DNA from: Planctomycetota bacterium
GTDB taxonomy: Bacteria > Planctomycetota > UBA11346
NCBI GenBank assembly: GCA_007131555.1
Contig: SLQH01000099.1
Span: 1 to 9,737, forward strand
Direction of reading: 5' to 3'
DNA length: 9,737 bases
The notes beneath the pieces are model-generated. The model was not told the origin of the DNA. It worked only from the letters and a program-made list of their open reading frames with translations, and did no database searches. Of this stretch, positions 1 to 7,175 are shown in pieces; the stretch's first letter is position 1, and every line of letters begins with the position of its first letter. The position numbers were made by a program, and so were the translations under genes.

Positions 1-46
1 CCCTCTGGTTAAAAGCCAGATGCTCTACCGACTGAGCTAAAGGCGC
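1..46 (-). tRNA. tRNA-Lys(UUU), partial (5' part; 3' part outside window)
   Basis: Read on the minus strand from 46 to 1, this gives the 5' acceptor strand (7 nt, 46-40), TA at positions 8-9, the D arm GCTC/GAGC with an AGTCGGTA loop, and an anticodon arm TCTGG / CCAGA enclosing the loop CTTTTAA. The anticodon is TTT (13-11), so the tRNA decodes lysine AAA/AAG. The variable region, T arm and acceptor 3' strand lie beyond the window start, so the 3' end and any encoded CCA cannot be judged. The cloverleaf halves that can be tested pair perfectly. Confidence 0.93.
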
Positions 47-345
47 ATAGCGAAGCTAGCAGGCTGTTGACATGGCGCAAGATGTTCGGCGCCCCAGAAA
101 TAAAGGACGGGCATATAAATATAAACAAGTCGCTCTCAATCCCCCATTTGCTGACGGTCGTACAGGCACGATTGGCCCTAAAGCCTAACTGCCGTTTTTA
201 GGGTCATTGGGGCTAGCGGGAGGCCTGTCTTGGCGATCGGCGCAGTCCTCGTTGTGGCTGTCTGGGCGAAAGTTCTGATTGAGGATCGCCGTTGCCGCGG
301 GCAAAGGCGGCTGGGATGTGGCAGGTGGCATGATAGAGTGGAGCC
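47..345. other. Intergenic region between divergent tRNA-Lys and algH-family gene
   Basis: No credible gene. It holds the tRNA promoter candidate (112-139), a 7-bp inverted repeat CCCTAAA (176-182) / TTTAGGG (197-203) with a 14-nt loop, and a small hairpin TTGCC (292-296) / GGCAA (300-304) about 40 nt before the next start codon. Neither hairpin has a T-run that would make it a standard intrinsic terminator. Reading frames entering from the minus strand of the next gene are shadows. Confidence 0.5.
112..139 (-). promoter_or_regulatory. Candidate sigma70-type promoter for tRNA-Lys
   Basis: On the minus strand TTGAGA (139-134, 5 of 6 to TTGACA) is followed after 16 nt by TATATG (117-112, 4 of 6 to TATAAT). 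The -10 is followed by the GC-rich GCCCGTCC, the kind of discriminator found at stringently controlled stable-RNA promoters. The hexamers sit in a short AT-rich island inside GC-rich DNA. Transcription would begin near 105, about 59 nt before the mature tRNA. This is inferred from pattern only. Confidence 0.4.
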
Positions 346-864
346 ATGTCGATGATCACTCCGGGCATCCTGCTGGTGGCCAGTCCTCTGCTGGGCGATC
401 CCAACTTCGCCCGGACCGTGGCCTTTGTGTTGGAACACAATGAGCACGGTACCCTGGGCTTGATTGTCAATCGGCCCCTGGATATCGCTCTGGGCGATCT
501 GTGGAGCAGTTGTCCGCCGTCGCTACGGGGCCTGCATCGCTGTGCTGATGGCGGTCCGGTGGAGCGGGACAAGGGGCTGATCCTGCATGGCATCCAGGAC
601 CTGCCCGGTTCCCTGCCCCTGTGTGCTGGCTTGGCGGTGGGGGGTGATGCGGCCCAGGCCGATCCCCACGACCCCTTGGCGCCGCGCCTGTTCCTAGGTC
701 ACAGCGGCTGGTCACCGGGCCAGCTTGATGCTGAGATCGCCACCGGCTCCTGGCTGCTGCGTCCCGGCCATCGCCGCTTCGTCCTCGATCCCCAGGCTGG
801 AGAGGAACTATGGGACGAACTGGCCCGGACCGAGGATCCAGCGCCGCCCTTGGGCAACAATTGA
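346..864 (+). CDS. YqgE/AlgH family protein (UPF0301/DUF179)
   Basis: A 172-residue protein, close to the usual 180-190 of the family. The N-terminus matches the family signature: 'LLVASPLLGDPNFARTV' near residues 9-25, then EHN, GLIVNRP and a GGPV segment near residue 70. The second half has the other hallmark, 'FLGHSGWSPGQLDAEI' (about 129-144), followed by a 'GSWLL' strand and a terminal helix 'EELWDELAR'. These proteins are cytoplasmic and of poorly defined role; in Pseudomonas AlgH was linked to alginate regulation, but no general biochemical activity is established. The sequence lacks the E. coli YqgE style N-terminus, so it is not the enterobacterial subtype. ATG 346 is the longest start. 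GTGGAG at 338-343 sits only 2 nt from it but 8 nt from the in-frame ATG at 352, so 352 may be the true start. The gene stands alone and converges on the next gene with 37 nt between stops. Confidence 0.93.
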   Translation: MSMITPGILLVASPLLGDPNFARTVAFVLEHNEHGTLGLIVNRPLDIALGDLWSSCPPSLRGLHRCADGGPVERDKGLILHGIQDLPGSLPLCAGLAVGGDAAQADPHDPLAPRLFLGHSGWSPGQLDAEIATGSWLLRPGHRRFVLDPQAGEELWDELARTEDPAPPLGNN

Positions 865-901
865 ACCTGATCGGTTGATGTTCAGCAGCAAGACTCTGGG
901 C

Positions 902-2182
902 TCAGCCGTCTCCTGATGCTCCGCCTGGGGATGGCTGCGCCGGCGCCCACCAGGGATCAGCCATGAAACGTCCGGCCAGACCAGGATTTGGGTCTTCGAT
1001 GACGACGATGAAGAACAGGTCGCCCACATCGGTCAGGGTGGGTTCGCCGATGCCGACTGCCGTGCCGGCACTGACAACCAGTTCGCGGGCCGACCAGTCG
1101 TCCCAGTCCCCAGGGGTGACTTGGCGGGCTCGATAGATCGCCAGTCGGCCATCATCGGGGTTAGTCGCACTCCACCACAGCCACCACTGTCCATGCTCAT
1201 CTCGCCAGAGATGCGGTTGATGGTCGGTAGCTGGGGTGTTGACGGTGGTCACCGGCGCTGGTTCGCTCCAGGTGCTGCCATCATCAGTGCTGCGGCTGTA
1301 CCATATATCCAGCTCATCAGATGGCCCACCAGGGCGGTTGGAGTCGAAGAACAGGACCAGGCTGCCATCATCGACCTGTTCCAGATGGGGGTTGTCGATC
1401 TGCCACGGTTCGTGGGCTGGCGGATTGACCGGCTCTGGCAACGGGCTGCCTGGTGCACTCAGGGCATGGTCTTGCTCAGCGACCAGCCAGATGCGCGCGG
1501 CATGATGCGGCGGAGTCTGATTGCTGGTGTACACCATCCATTCCCAGCCGTCGTCGGTGGCTCCGGTCATGGCTGGTGCCCCTTCTGAGGTCACAGGGAA
1601 GGCCAGGTTGCTGAGAGTCCAGGGCGGGAACGGGTCGGTCGGTGAGGCGCGACTGCTGCGCAGGATGTCTCCGTGCAGCCAGGTGTTGACTCCGATCACC
1701 ACAGTGGCGTCCAGATCCATGCCGAGGGTCGGTCCACGCAGGTAATCGGCCATCTGCTCGAAGGGGTAGCCATCCAGGGTATAGCCCAACAGATCGCCTG
1801 GTGCATAGATCGCATACAGGTGCAGGCCGTCACGACTGACCGTCAGGCCATCTTCCCAGCCGTCAATGTGCAAGGACAGCGGTTGGGCTGGCTGCAACAG
1901 ACTGCTGGCGATCACCTGGGGCACCAAGTGCTCGCGCAAGGCAGGCCAGGGATTGGTGGGAGCAGAGATCGGGTGCAGCACATGGTCCACAGCCGGCCAG
2001 AGGCTGGTGATCGTGACCTCGCCGGCTCCGGCCAGGCGCAGTCCTTGGTGGCGGCTGTGTTCCCAGGTCTGGCTGCCGACCACGTGCAACGTGATGGCGC
2101 GTTCAGTTCCCGGCAGAACGGCTGACCCGACTGTCAAAAGCACGCATATGGCCTGCGATACCGTGTGGTTCATGGCATCCAT
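902..2182 (-). CDS. Probable exported beta-propeller (sialidase/PD40-like, Asp-box) protein of unknown function
   Basis: A 426-residue protein. Residues about 8-24 are hydrophobic (AICVLLTVGSAVL) and followed by small residues, consistent with a signal peptide, though the n-region carries no Lys or Arg. The body shows repeated blade-like units: 'VSRDGLHLYAIY' (115-126), 'NPHLEQVDDGSLVLFFDSNRP' (about 264-283), a canonical Asp-box S298-T-D-D-G-S-T-W305, then 'QPHLWRDEHGQWWLWW' (322-337) and 'GEPTLTDVGDLFFIVV' (379-394). Asp-boxes and PD40-like blades belong to sialidase-type or TolB/WD40-like propellers. The arrangement fits a periplasmic or secreted propeller; a glycosidase activity cannot be claimed because I do not see the sialidase arginine triad or the FRIP motif. 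Unusually rich in Trp, Pro and Asp. Start: ATG 2182 and in-frame ATG 2173 are both possible, neither with a strong Shine-Dalgarno. Single gene; upstream is a repeat-rich spacer. Confidence 0.75.
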   Translation of the reverse strand: MDAMNHTVSQAICVLLTVGSAVLPGTERAITLHVVGSQTWEHSRHQGLRLAGAGEVTITSLWPAVDHVLHPISAPTNPWPALREHLVPQVIASSLLQPAQPLSLHIDGWEDGLTVSRDGLHLYAIYAPGDLLGYTLDGYPFEQMADYLRGPTLGMDLDATVVIGVNTWLHGDILRSSRASPTDPFPPWTLSNLAFPVTSEGAPAMTGATDDGWEWMVYTSNQTPPHHAARIWLVAEQDHALSAPGSPLPEPVNPPAHEPWQIDNPHLEQVDDGSLVLFFDSNRPGGPSDELDIWYSRSTDDGSTWSEPAPVTTVNTPATDHQPHLWRDEHGQWWLWWSATNPDDGRLAIYRARQVTPGDWDDWSARELVVSAGTAVGIGEPTLTDVGDLFFIVVIEDPNPGLAGRFMADPWWAPAQPSPGGASGDG

Positions 2183-2637
2183 GTTAGACAGTCAGGCAGG
2201 CGTTCAAGAACGGTTGATGGTTCTTGAAGCGTCACCGCTCAGGCCATAGGGAGCGAGTGGTTACCGGTCCTGTTCAACAGAGCCGGGATTACCCCGGCGA
2301 TAGGGGGGAGGCTGGACAAGTGTCCATCCGCATTCATCCGCGGCCCCAATCAAGAGGTGTTGAGCCGCGGATGAACGCGGATGGGAAGCACCATAACCAC
2401 GTTGCCTCTACCTGCAACGCAACAACGCCAACCGCGACAATCAACGTTCGTTGCGCAGCGGCTTGAAGCAACACTAGGAGCCTGTAAGGAATAGACTGAC
2501 ACGTCGCCTGGCTTGGCCTTTTCGGCCCCTATCCGGCGAAATCCTCACCATAGCTACGGCTATGGCTACGGTTTTCGACGAAATCGGGACACCAAAGAAC
2601 CCTGCGCTTGTGCTCGGTCGCTATCCCTTACAGACAC
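2183..2637. other. Repeat-rich intergenic region without a gene
   Basis: Lies between the 3' end of the isomerase-like gene and the 5' end of the propeller gene, both on the minus strand. I see no convincing gene. It contains a perfect 6-bp hairpin GCCGGG (2282-2287) / CCCGGC (2293-2298), the strong inverted repeat at 2325-2383, small GTTGC/GCAAC inverted repeats (2401-2405 with 2414-2418), a CAACG-TT-CGTTG hairpin (2442-2453), and then the 170-bp palindromic element from 2473. A promoter for the propeller gene must lie here or read through from metH, but no clear hexamer pair stands out. Confidence 0.6.
2325..2383. repeat. 20-bp inverted repeat with 19-nt loop (ATCCGCG-type element)
   Basis: The left arm 2325-2344 starts CATCCGC and ends CCGCGGC. 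The right arm 2364-2383 is its reverse complement with one mismatch (A in one arm, which forms a G-U pair in one RNA orientation). The loop 2345-2363 contains a smaller TCAA/TTGA pair. Each arm also holds a short internal repeat of CATCCGC(G/A)TTCATCCGCGG form, so the motif ATCCGCG recurs. From memory, closely similar 'CCGNGGATGAANNCGGATG' sequences are dispersed in planctomycete, verrucomicrobial and some proteobacterial genomes; that recollection has not been checked here. No T-run follows either arm, so a plain intrinsic terminator is less likely than a REP-like element. Confidence 0.8.
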
Positions 2638-2642
2638 CTAGT
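2473..2642. repeat. 170-bp imperfect palindromic element with 22-bp terminal inverted repeats (MITE-like)
   Basis: Terminal arms 2473-2494 (begins ACTAGGAG, contains CCTGTAAGG) and 2621-2642 (contains CCCTTACAG, ends CCTAGT) are inverted repeats matching at 19 of 22 positions. The exact centre of the element is a 7-bp hairpin CCATAGC (2548-2554) / GCTATGG (2559-2565) with a TACG loop. Further in-register pairing occurs between CGGCGAAA (2534-2541) and TTTCGACG (2573-2580). The three pairs share one axis (2556.5-2557.5), so the whole unit can fold as one long imperfect stem-loop. CTAG occurs at both outer ends (2474-2477, 2638-2641) and could be part of the repeat or a 4-bp target duplication. 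No coding capacity. The right arm runs into the stop codon of the neighbouring isomerase-like gene. Confidence 0.75.
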
Positions 2643-3537
2643 CATTGGATGGTTTGCCCAGCTCCCGCACCAGGGCCGCGACCCGTTGGCCGGCGGCGTG
2701 GAAGTTCCAGGCTGTGCGGGCGTCGTCGTTGTCGGGGGCGGCAGGGTCGAGGCGGCCGGCGCCGAGATGCGGTTCGATCGAGACCGGCCCGGGGGCGCCC
2801 CGACCCAGCCAGTCGGCCAGGATCTCGCGCACCGCTCCGCGACCGTCGCCGGGCAGGCAGGCTTGTGTCGTGCCATCGGCGATGGAGGCCCTGTCCTTGA
2901 TGTGCAGATGGCGGATATGATCGCGAAGGGCATGGTAGAAGGCGGCGATGTCGATCTCGGCCACCGGTGGGACCACCGACCAGTCACGGGCTCCGATGGG
3001 ATTGGCGGTGTCGAACACCAGTTGGAGGCCGGGGATCTCCTCGATCAGGCGCAGGCTGTGGCGTGGACTCTGGCCGCCCCAGTTGTGGCAGTTCTCGTGC
3101 AGGGGCTCCAGGCCGCCAGCGCGCAGGATCTCGACCACCGATCGCAGGCGAGCGATCAGGTGATCGGCGTCAGGCCGGTCCAGGCGTCGTTCGACGTCTG
3201 ATTGCGGTGGCCAGCTCATGATCCGGATCAGGCGGGTGTTCAGCACCTGGGCCAGCGCGACACAGCGCTCGGCCTGCGCCAGGGCCTTGGCCGGATCGTC
3301 ATCCAGCCGGGCCTGGCCGTTGGCGATGCCGGAGCCGATGCTGGTCACCTGCAGGCCGGCGGCGGCCAGGCGTTCGGCCCACTGGGGCCAGACTTCCGGG
3401 GGATGCTCGTGGACCAGGCGATGGTCGATCTTACGCAGGTCGATGTGCTGCCAGCCCAGGGCGGTGATGGCCGCGATCTGGCCGTCGAGGTCCGGGGCGG
3501 CTTCGTCGGCAAAGCCGCTGAGGATGGCGGTGGTCAT
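2638..3537 (-). CDS. Sugar phosphate isomerase/epimerase-like TIM-barrel protein (xylose isomerase-like, AP endonuclease 2 superfamily)
   Basis: A 299-residue protein of the usual length for this superfamily. It opens with 'SGFADEAAPDL' (7-17), a start common in these proteins, then 'GWQHIDLRKID' (28-38). Likely metal ligands lie at the expected barrel strands: Glu148 in 'HENCHNWGG', Asp176 in 'VFDTANP', His212 in 'RHLHIKD' and Glu255 in 'VSIEPH'. Known relatives isomerise, epimerise or dehydrate sugars and inositols using a divalent metal; the substrate cannot be told here. The ATG at 3537-3535 overlaps the metH stop (TGA, 3536-3534) by 4 nt as ATGA. An AGGA lies about 9 nt upstream inside metH, so translation is probably coupled and the two genes form an operon. 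The TAG stop (2640-2638) lies within the terminal arm of the palindromic element, so the last codons may have been shaped by its insertion. Not a lone xylA or nfo by sequence. Confidence 0.88.
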   Translation of the reverse strand: MTTAILSGFADEAAPDLDGQIAAITALGWQHIDLRKIDHRLVHEHPPEVWPQWAERLAAAGLQVTSIGSGIANGQARLDDDPAKALAQAERCVALAQVLNTRLIRIMSWPPQSDVERRLDRPDADHLIARLRSVVEILRAGGLEPLHENCHNWGGQSPRHSLRLIEEIPGLQLVFDTANPIGARDWSVVPPVAEIDIAAFYHALRDHIRHLHIKDRASIADGTTQACLPGDGRGAVREILADWLGRGAPGPVSIEPHLGAGRLDPAAPDNDDARTAWNFHAAGQRVAALVRELGKPSND

Positions 3538-6500
3538 GCGGGGTCATCCTGAGGAGTGGCGGTTGCCAGGACCAGGGCGCTGGTGCTGGCTTCGGGGATC
3601 AGTTGGCAACTGGGGCTCAGGCCCAGGCCGATGTCCTGCCAGTGGAGGATCTCCTGGAGTAGGGTCTGGTCCTCAAGGCTGGGCCAGGCGGGATAGCCGC
3701 AGCTCAGGCGGCGGCTGGGCAGGGAATTGCGCCAAGCCTGGGCCAGCAGGGCATGGATGTGGGCGGCCAGGGCCTCGGCCATCTGCGCCGCCAGGCCGTG
3801 CAGCAGGAGGTAGTCGCGATAGTCACCGGCATCGTGCAGGCGGCGGGCATGGTCGGTGGCGGCGGCCCCGATGGTGACCGCCTGGAGGGCCACGCAGTCA
3901 CGGGCTCCGGCGGCCCAGGCGGCGGCCGGGAAGCCGGCCGGGGCCGGGTCGTCGCCCTGGCCCAGGGGGCGCACATGGCCGGCGCAGGAGGGCAGTCCGG
4001 CGTAGGGCGGCAGGTGGATCCGGCCGCAGATGTGCCCCGACTCGGGATCGAACAGGACCAGATGGTCGGCCTGCGCGGCGGCCGGCAGCCAGCGGGCCAC
4101 GGCGGCCGGCTGCCACAACTGATGGGTGGCGGCATGGGCCAACCACTGGTCCAGGGCCTGGCGGGCGAAATCCTGATCCTGGCCCAGATCCCAGCGACCC
4201 CGGATCAGGGCCTGTTCGTCGAGGGCCTGACGGATGGCCTGGAGGTCGAGGTCCTGGGGCTGCCAGCACTGGCGCTGCCAGTGCGGCGGCAGGCTCACGG
4301 GGCCGCTGGGGGGCGGCAGCGGTGCGGGGGTAGGGGCCGGGCGACGGGCTGGGCGGGCGGCGCTGGGGGCTGGGGCCTGGCCCTGGCAGATGGCGTCCAT
4401 CAGGTGTAGACCGGCGAAGGCGTCGCGGGCATAGAAGACCTGGCCGTCGGGGTAGGCGGCGCTCAAGGTGGTGGTCACGAAGTCTTCGTTGAGGGCGGCG
4501 CCGCCGCAGATGACCGGGCGGTGACAACCCTGGGCGCTGAGGTAGTGCAGGTTGTCGCGCATGATCTGGGTCGAGGCCACCAGCAGGCCGGACATGCCGA
4601 TGGCGTCGGCGGCGTGGCTCTCGGCGGCCTCGTGGATGGCGGTGACGTCCTGCTTGATGCCGAGGTCGATGACCTGGAAGCCGTTGTTGGCCAGGATGAT
4701 GCGCACCAGGTTCTTGCCGATGTCGTGGACGTCGCCGCGCACCGTGGCCAACACCATGGTGCCGCGATGACGCTGGCCGGCCGCACCCAGATGGGGTTGG
4801 AGATGGTCGACGGCGGTCTGCATGGTGGCGGCCGACTGCAGGACGAAGGGCAGGGGCATGCGGCCGTCGCCGAAGCGCTGGCCGACCTCCTGCATGGCCG
4901 GCAGCAGACAGCCGTTGATAAGATCGGCGGCGGCCCGGCCGGCGGCCAGGGCCTCGTCGAGCAGGGCCGACATGGCGGTCTTGGCCCCGGCGATCAGGGC
5001 TTGGCCGAGGCGCTGGTCGAGAGGGGCGTCGGCGGCGCTGGCGGTCTCAGGCTGGGGCAGGCCTCCGGCAGCCAGGGCGATGAAGCGCAGCAGGGGGTCA
5101 TACCCCTCATCGCCGTCAGCGGCCGGGCGGCGCCGATCGTGGATGAGGTCGCGGGCGGTGATGAGGACCTCTTCGGGGATCTGGGCCAGGGGCACGATAC
5201 GCCCCGGATCAAGGATGGCGGCGCTCAGGCCGTGCCTGCGGGCCTCGTCCAGGAAGACGGCATTGAGGATGCGGCGGGCGGCCGGCTTGATGCCGAAGCT
5301 GACGTTGGACAGGCCGAGCACGAACCCGACCTCGGGATGGCGCTGATGCAGGGTCTGCATGGCCTCCAGGGTGGCCAGGGCCAGGCCACGGCTGTCCTCG
5401 TCGCCCTGGGTGACCGGGAAGGTCAGCAGGTCAAAGAGCAGGCGGCGCGGATCGATGCCGTGGCGATGGACGGCCCGCTGATAGATGCGTTCGGCGATGG
5501 CCAGCTTGCGGGCGGCGGTCTTGGCCATGCCCTGGTCGCGATCCTCGTCGATGACCAGGGCGACCAGGGCGGCGCCGTGCAGGCGGGCCAGGCTGCAGAT
5601 GCGGTCGAAGCGCTCCTCGCCGGCCTCGAAGTTGACCGAGTTGATCAGCGGACAGCCGGGGGTCTGCTCAAGGGCGACGCGGATGTCCTCGGGGTCGGTG
5701 CTGTCGATCATCAACGGCACGCTGAGGCGCTCGCGTAGGGTGCCGAGGACCGCCCGGAAGTCGGCCTGGGCATCGCGCCCGGTCCACGACACGCTGACAT
5801 CCAGGGCCTGGGCGCCGGCCGCCACCTGGTCCTGGGCCAGGGCGCTGATGCCGTCCAGGTCCTGGTCCAGCAGGAGGCTGCGGAAGGCCTTGGAGCCGGT
5901 GGCGTTGCAGCGCTCCCCGATGAACAGGGGGCCGTTCTCCTGGCGCAGATCGACGGCCTGGAACAAACTGCTGATGCGGGCCGGAGCGCCGGTCTGGGCG
6001 TGGGGCCGGGCCGGCAGGTCGTCGAGGGCTCGGCGCAGGGCGGCGATGTGCAGGGGGCCGGTGCCGCAGCAGCCGCCGCAGACCTCCAGGCCCAGTTCGG
6101 CGATGATCTCGGCCACGGCCTGGGCGAAGTCCTCTGGGCCAAGATCAAAGACCGCCTGGCCATCGACATTGCGCGGCAGGCCGGCATTGGGCAGGCAAGA
6201 CAGGAAGCGGCTGGTCAGGGTCCGCAGACGACGCAGCTGGGGCAGCATCAGGTCCGGGCCGGTGGCGCAGTTGAGCCCGACCACGTCCACCGGCATCTGG
6301 TCCAGGGCGGCGGCGGCGGCATCAAGATCGCTGCCGGCGAGCATGGTCCCGGAGCGTTCGATGGTCACTTGGGCCTGGATCGGCAGCTCGCGATCCAGTT
6401 GGCGCATGGCTTCACGACAGGCCAGCACCGCACAGCGCACCTGGAGGATGTCCTGGGCGGTCTCGACCAGCAACAGGTCGGCGCCGCCCCGGATCAGGCC

Positions 6501-6944
6501 CCGGGCGGCCAGCAGATAGCCGGCGAAGGCCTCCTCCCAGCCGATCTGGCCCAGGCTCATCAGCCGGGTGCCCGGCCCCATGGTCCCGGCCACGAAGCGG
6601 GGGCGGTCTGGCGTGGCATGGCGATCGGCGGCGGCGCGGGCCAGAGCAGCGGCGGCCTGGGCCAGGTCCTCGGCCCGGTCGGCCAGATCGTACTCCGCCA
6701 GCACTGCCGGCAGGGCCCCGAAGCTGTTGGTCTCGATGACATCGGCCCCCGCGTTCAGGTAGCGTTCGTGGACCCCGTCAATGACCTCCGGCCGGGTCAG
6801 GCACAGGATCTCCGGACAGCCCTCATGCTGCGGCGCCCCATAGTCGGCGGCCGTCAGGGGGACCCGATGCAGCTCGGTGCCGGTGGCTCCATCAAAGAGT
6901 AGGGTGCGCTCAGCCAGGGCGGCCAGATAGGGGAAGGCCGCCAT
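3534..6944 (-). CDS. metH: Cobalamin-dependent methionine synthase
   Basis: Transfers a methyl group from 5-methyltetrahydrofolate to homocysteine via methylcobalamin, in the cytoplasm. All four modules are present in this 1136-residue protein. Homocysteine domain (about 10-310): 'FDGATGTELH', zinc ligands Cys226 in 'GLNCATG' and Cys292-Cys293 in 'GGCCGTG'. Pterin domain (about 340-605): 'ERCNATGSKAF', 'MIDSTDPE', 'INSVNFEAG', 'LGLSNVSFG'. Cobalamin cap and binding domains (about 655-850): 'DVHDIGKN' with the lower-ligand His740, 'GMSGLL', 'GGAAL'. A Pro/Ala-rich linker (about 856-885) leads to the reactivation domain (about 898-1128) with the AdoMet-binding RxSxGY (Arg1079, Tyr1084) and 'PSLEDQ'. 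Details such as 'SWTGRDAQADF' and 'YARDAFAGLHLMD' recall the mycobacterial type rather than E. coli. Start: ATG 6944 places the homocysteine domain at the usual distance, with a weak AGG 5 nt upstream. The frame stays open up to 7205 but that extension runs into repeat DNA and has no domain. Followed by the isomerase-like gene with an ATGA overlap. Confidence 0.96.
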   Translation of the reverse strand: MAAFPYLAALAERTLLFDGATGTELHRVPLTAADYGAPQHEGCPEILCLTRPEVIDGVHERYLNAGADVIETNSFGALPAVLAEYDLADRAEDLAQAAAALARAAADRHATPDRPRFVAGTMGPGTRLMSLGQIGWEEAFAGYLLAARGLIRGGADLLLVETAQDILQVRCAVLACREAMRQLDRELPIQAQVTIERSGTMLAGSDLDAAAAALDQMPVDVVGLNCATGPDLMLPQLRRLRTLTSRFLSCLPNAGLPRNVDGQAVFDLGPEDFAQAVAEIIAELGLEVCGGCCGTGPLHIAALRRALDDLPARPHAQTGAPARISSLFQAVDLRQENGPLFIGERCNATGSKAFRSLLLDQDLDGISALAQDQVAAGAQALDVSVSWTGRDAQADFRAVLGTLRERLSVPLMIDSTDPEDIRVALEQTPGCPLINSVNFEAGEERFDRICSLARLHGAALVALVIDEDRDQGMAKTAARKLAIAERIYQRAVHRHGIDPRRLLFDLLTFPVTQGDEDSRGLALATLEAMQTLHQRHPEVGFVLGLSNVSFGIKPAARRILNAVFLDEARRHGLSAAILDPGRIVPLAQIPEEVLITARDLIHDRRRPAADGDEGYDPLLRFIALAAGGLPQPETASAADAPLDQRLGQALIAGAKTAMSALLDEALAAGRAAADLINGCLLPAMQEVGQRFGDGRMPLPFVLQSAATMQTAVDHLQPHLGAAGQRHRGTMVLATVRGDVHDIGKNLVRIILANNGFQVIDLGIKQDVTAIHEAAESHAADAIGMSGLLVASTQIMRDNLHYLSAQGCHRPVICGGAALNEDFVTTTLSAAYPDGQVFYARDAFAGLHLMDAICQGQAPAPSAARPARRPAPTPAPLPPPSGPVSLPPHWQRQCWQPQDLDLQAIRQALDEQALIRGRWDLGQDQDFARQALDQWLAHAATHQLWQPAAVARWLPAAAQADHLVLFDPESGHICGRIHLPPYAGLPSCAGHVRPLGQGDDPAPAGFPAAAWAAGARDCVALQAVTIGAAATDHARRLHDAGDYRDYLLLHGLAAQMAEALAAHIHALLAQAWRNSLPSRRLSCGYPAWPSLEDQTLLQEILHWQDIGLGLSPSCQLIPEASTSALVLATATPQDDPA

Positions 6945-7175
6945 CCGGGCCTGGCGGTTGTAGCCGCTGTCGATCAGGGGCCGGGTCTGCCACGAGCCGT
7001 CCTCCGGCCGCAGCCAGTACGGACACAGGGCGGTGCAGACATGGCCGGGTTCGCCATGGGCGGGAGCGGTAACGATAGGTGCTATCATAGGCAGGGGAGT
7101 ATGTGGCCATGGTTGCCGGGGGCAATGCCGTGGGGGACCAGGATTCGGGTTCGACCCCAGACTCGCCAGCACACC

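Noticed and set aside
2443..2642. IS element encoding a transposase
   Set aside because: Terminal inverted repeats are present, but only 170 bp separate the outer ends and no frame encodes a transposase-like protein.
2608..3201. Plus-strand frame antisense to the isomerase-like gene
   Set aside because: Shadow of a gene whose metal-ligand motifs are all intact on the minus strand; it also starts inside the palindromic element.
4521..5738. Long plus-strand reading frame (405 codons) antisense to metH
   Set aside because: It is a mirror of the GC-rich metH codons, with a Gly/Ala/Asp/Gln-rich composition and no recognisable domain; metH is unambiguous on the other strand.
5485..6519. Plus-strand frame of 344 codons antisense to metH
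   Set aside because: Arg/Ser/Ala-rich shadow translation with no family resemblance, fully inside metH.
7147..7157. tRNA T-arm-like GGGTTCGACCC
   Set aside because: Only a 3-bp stem with a short loop; no acceptor, anticodon or D arm at the right distances on either strand.
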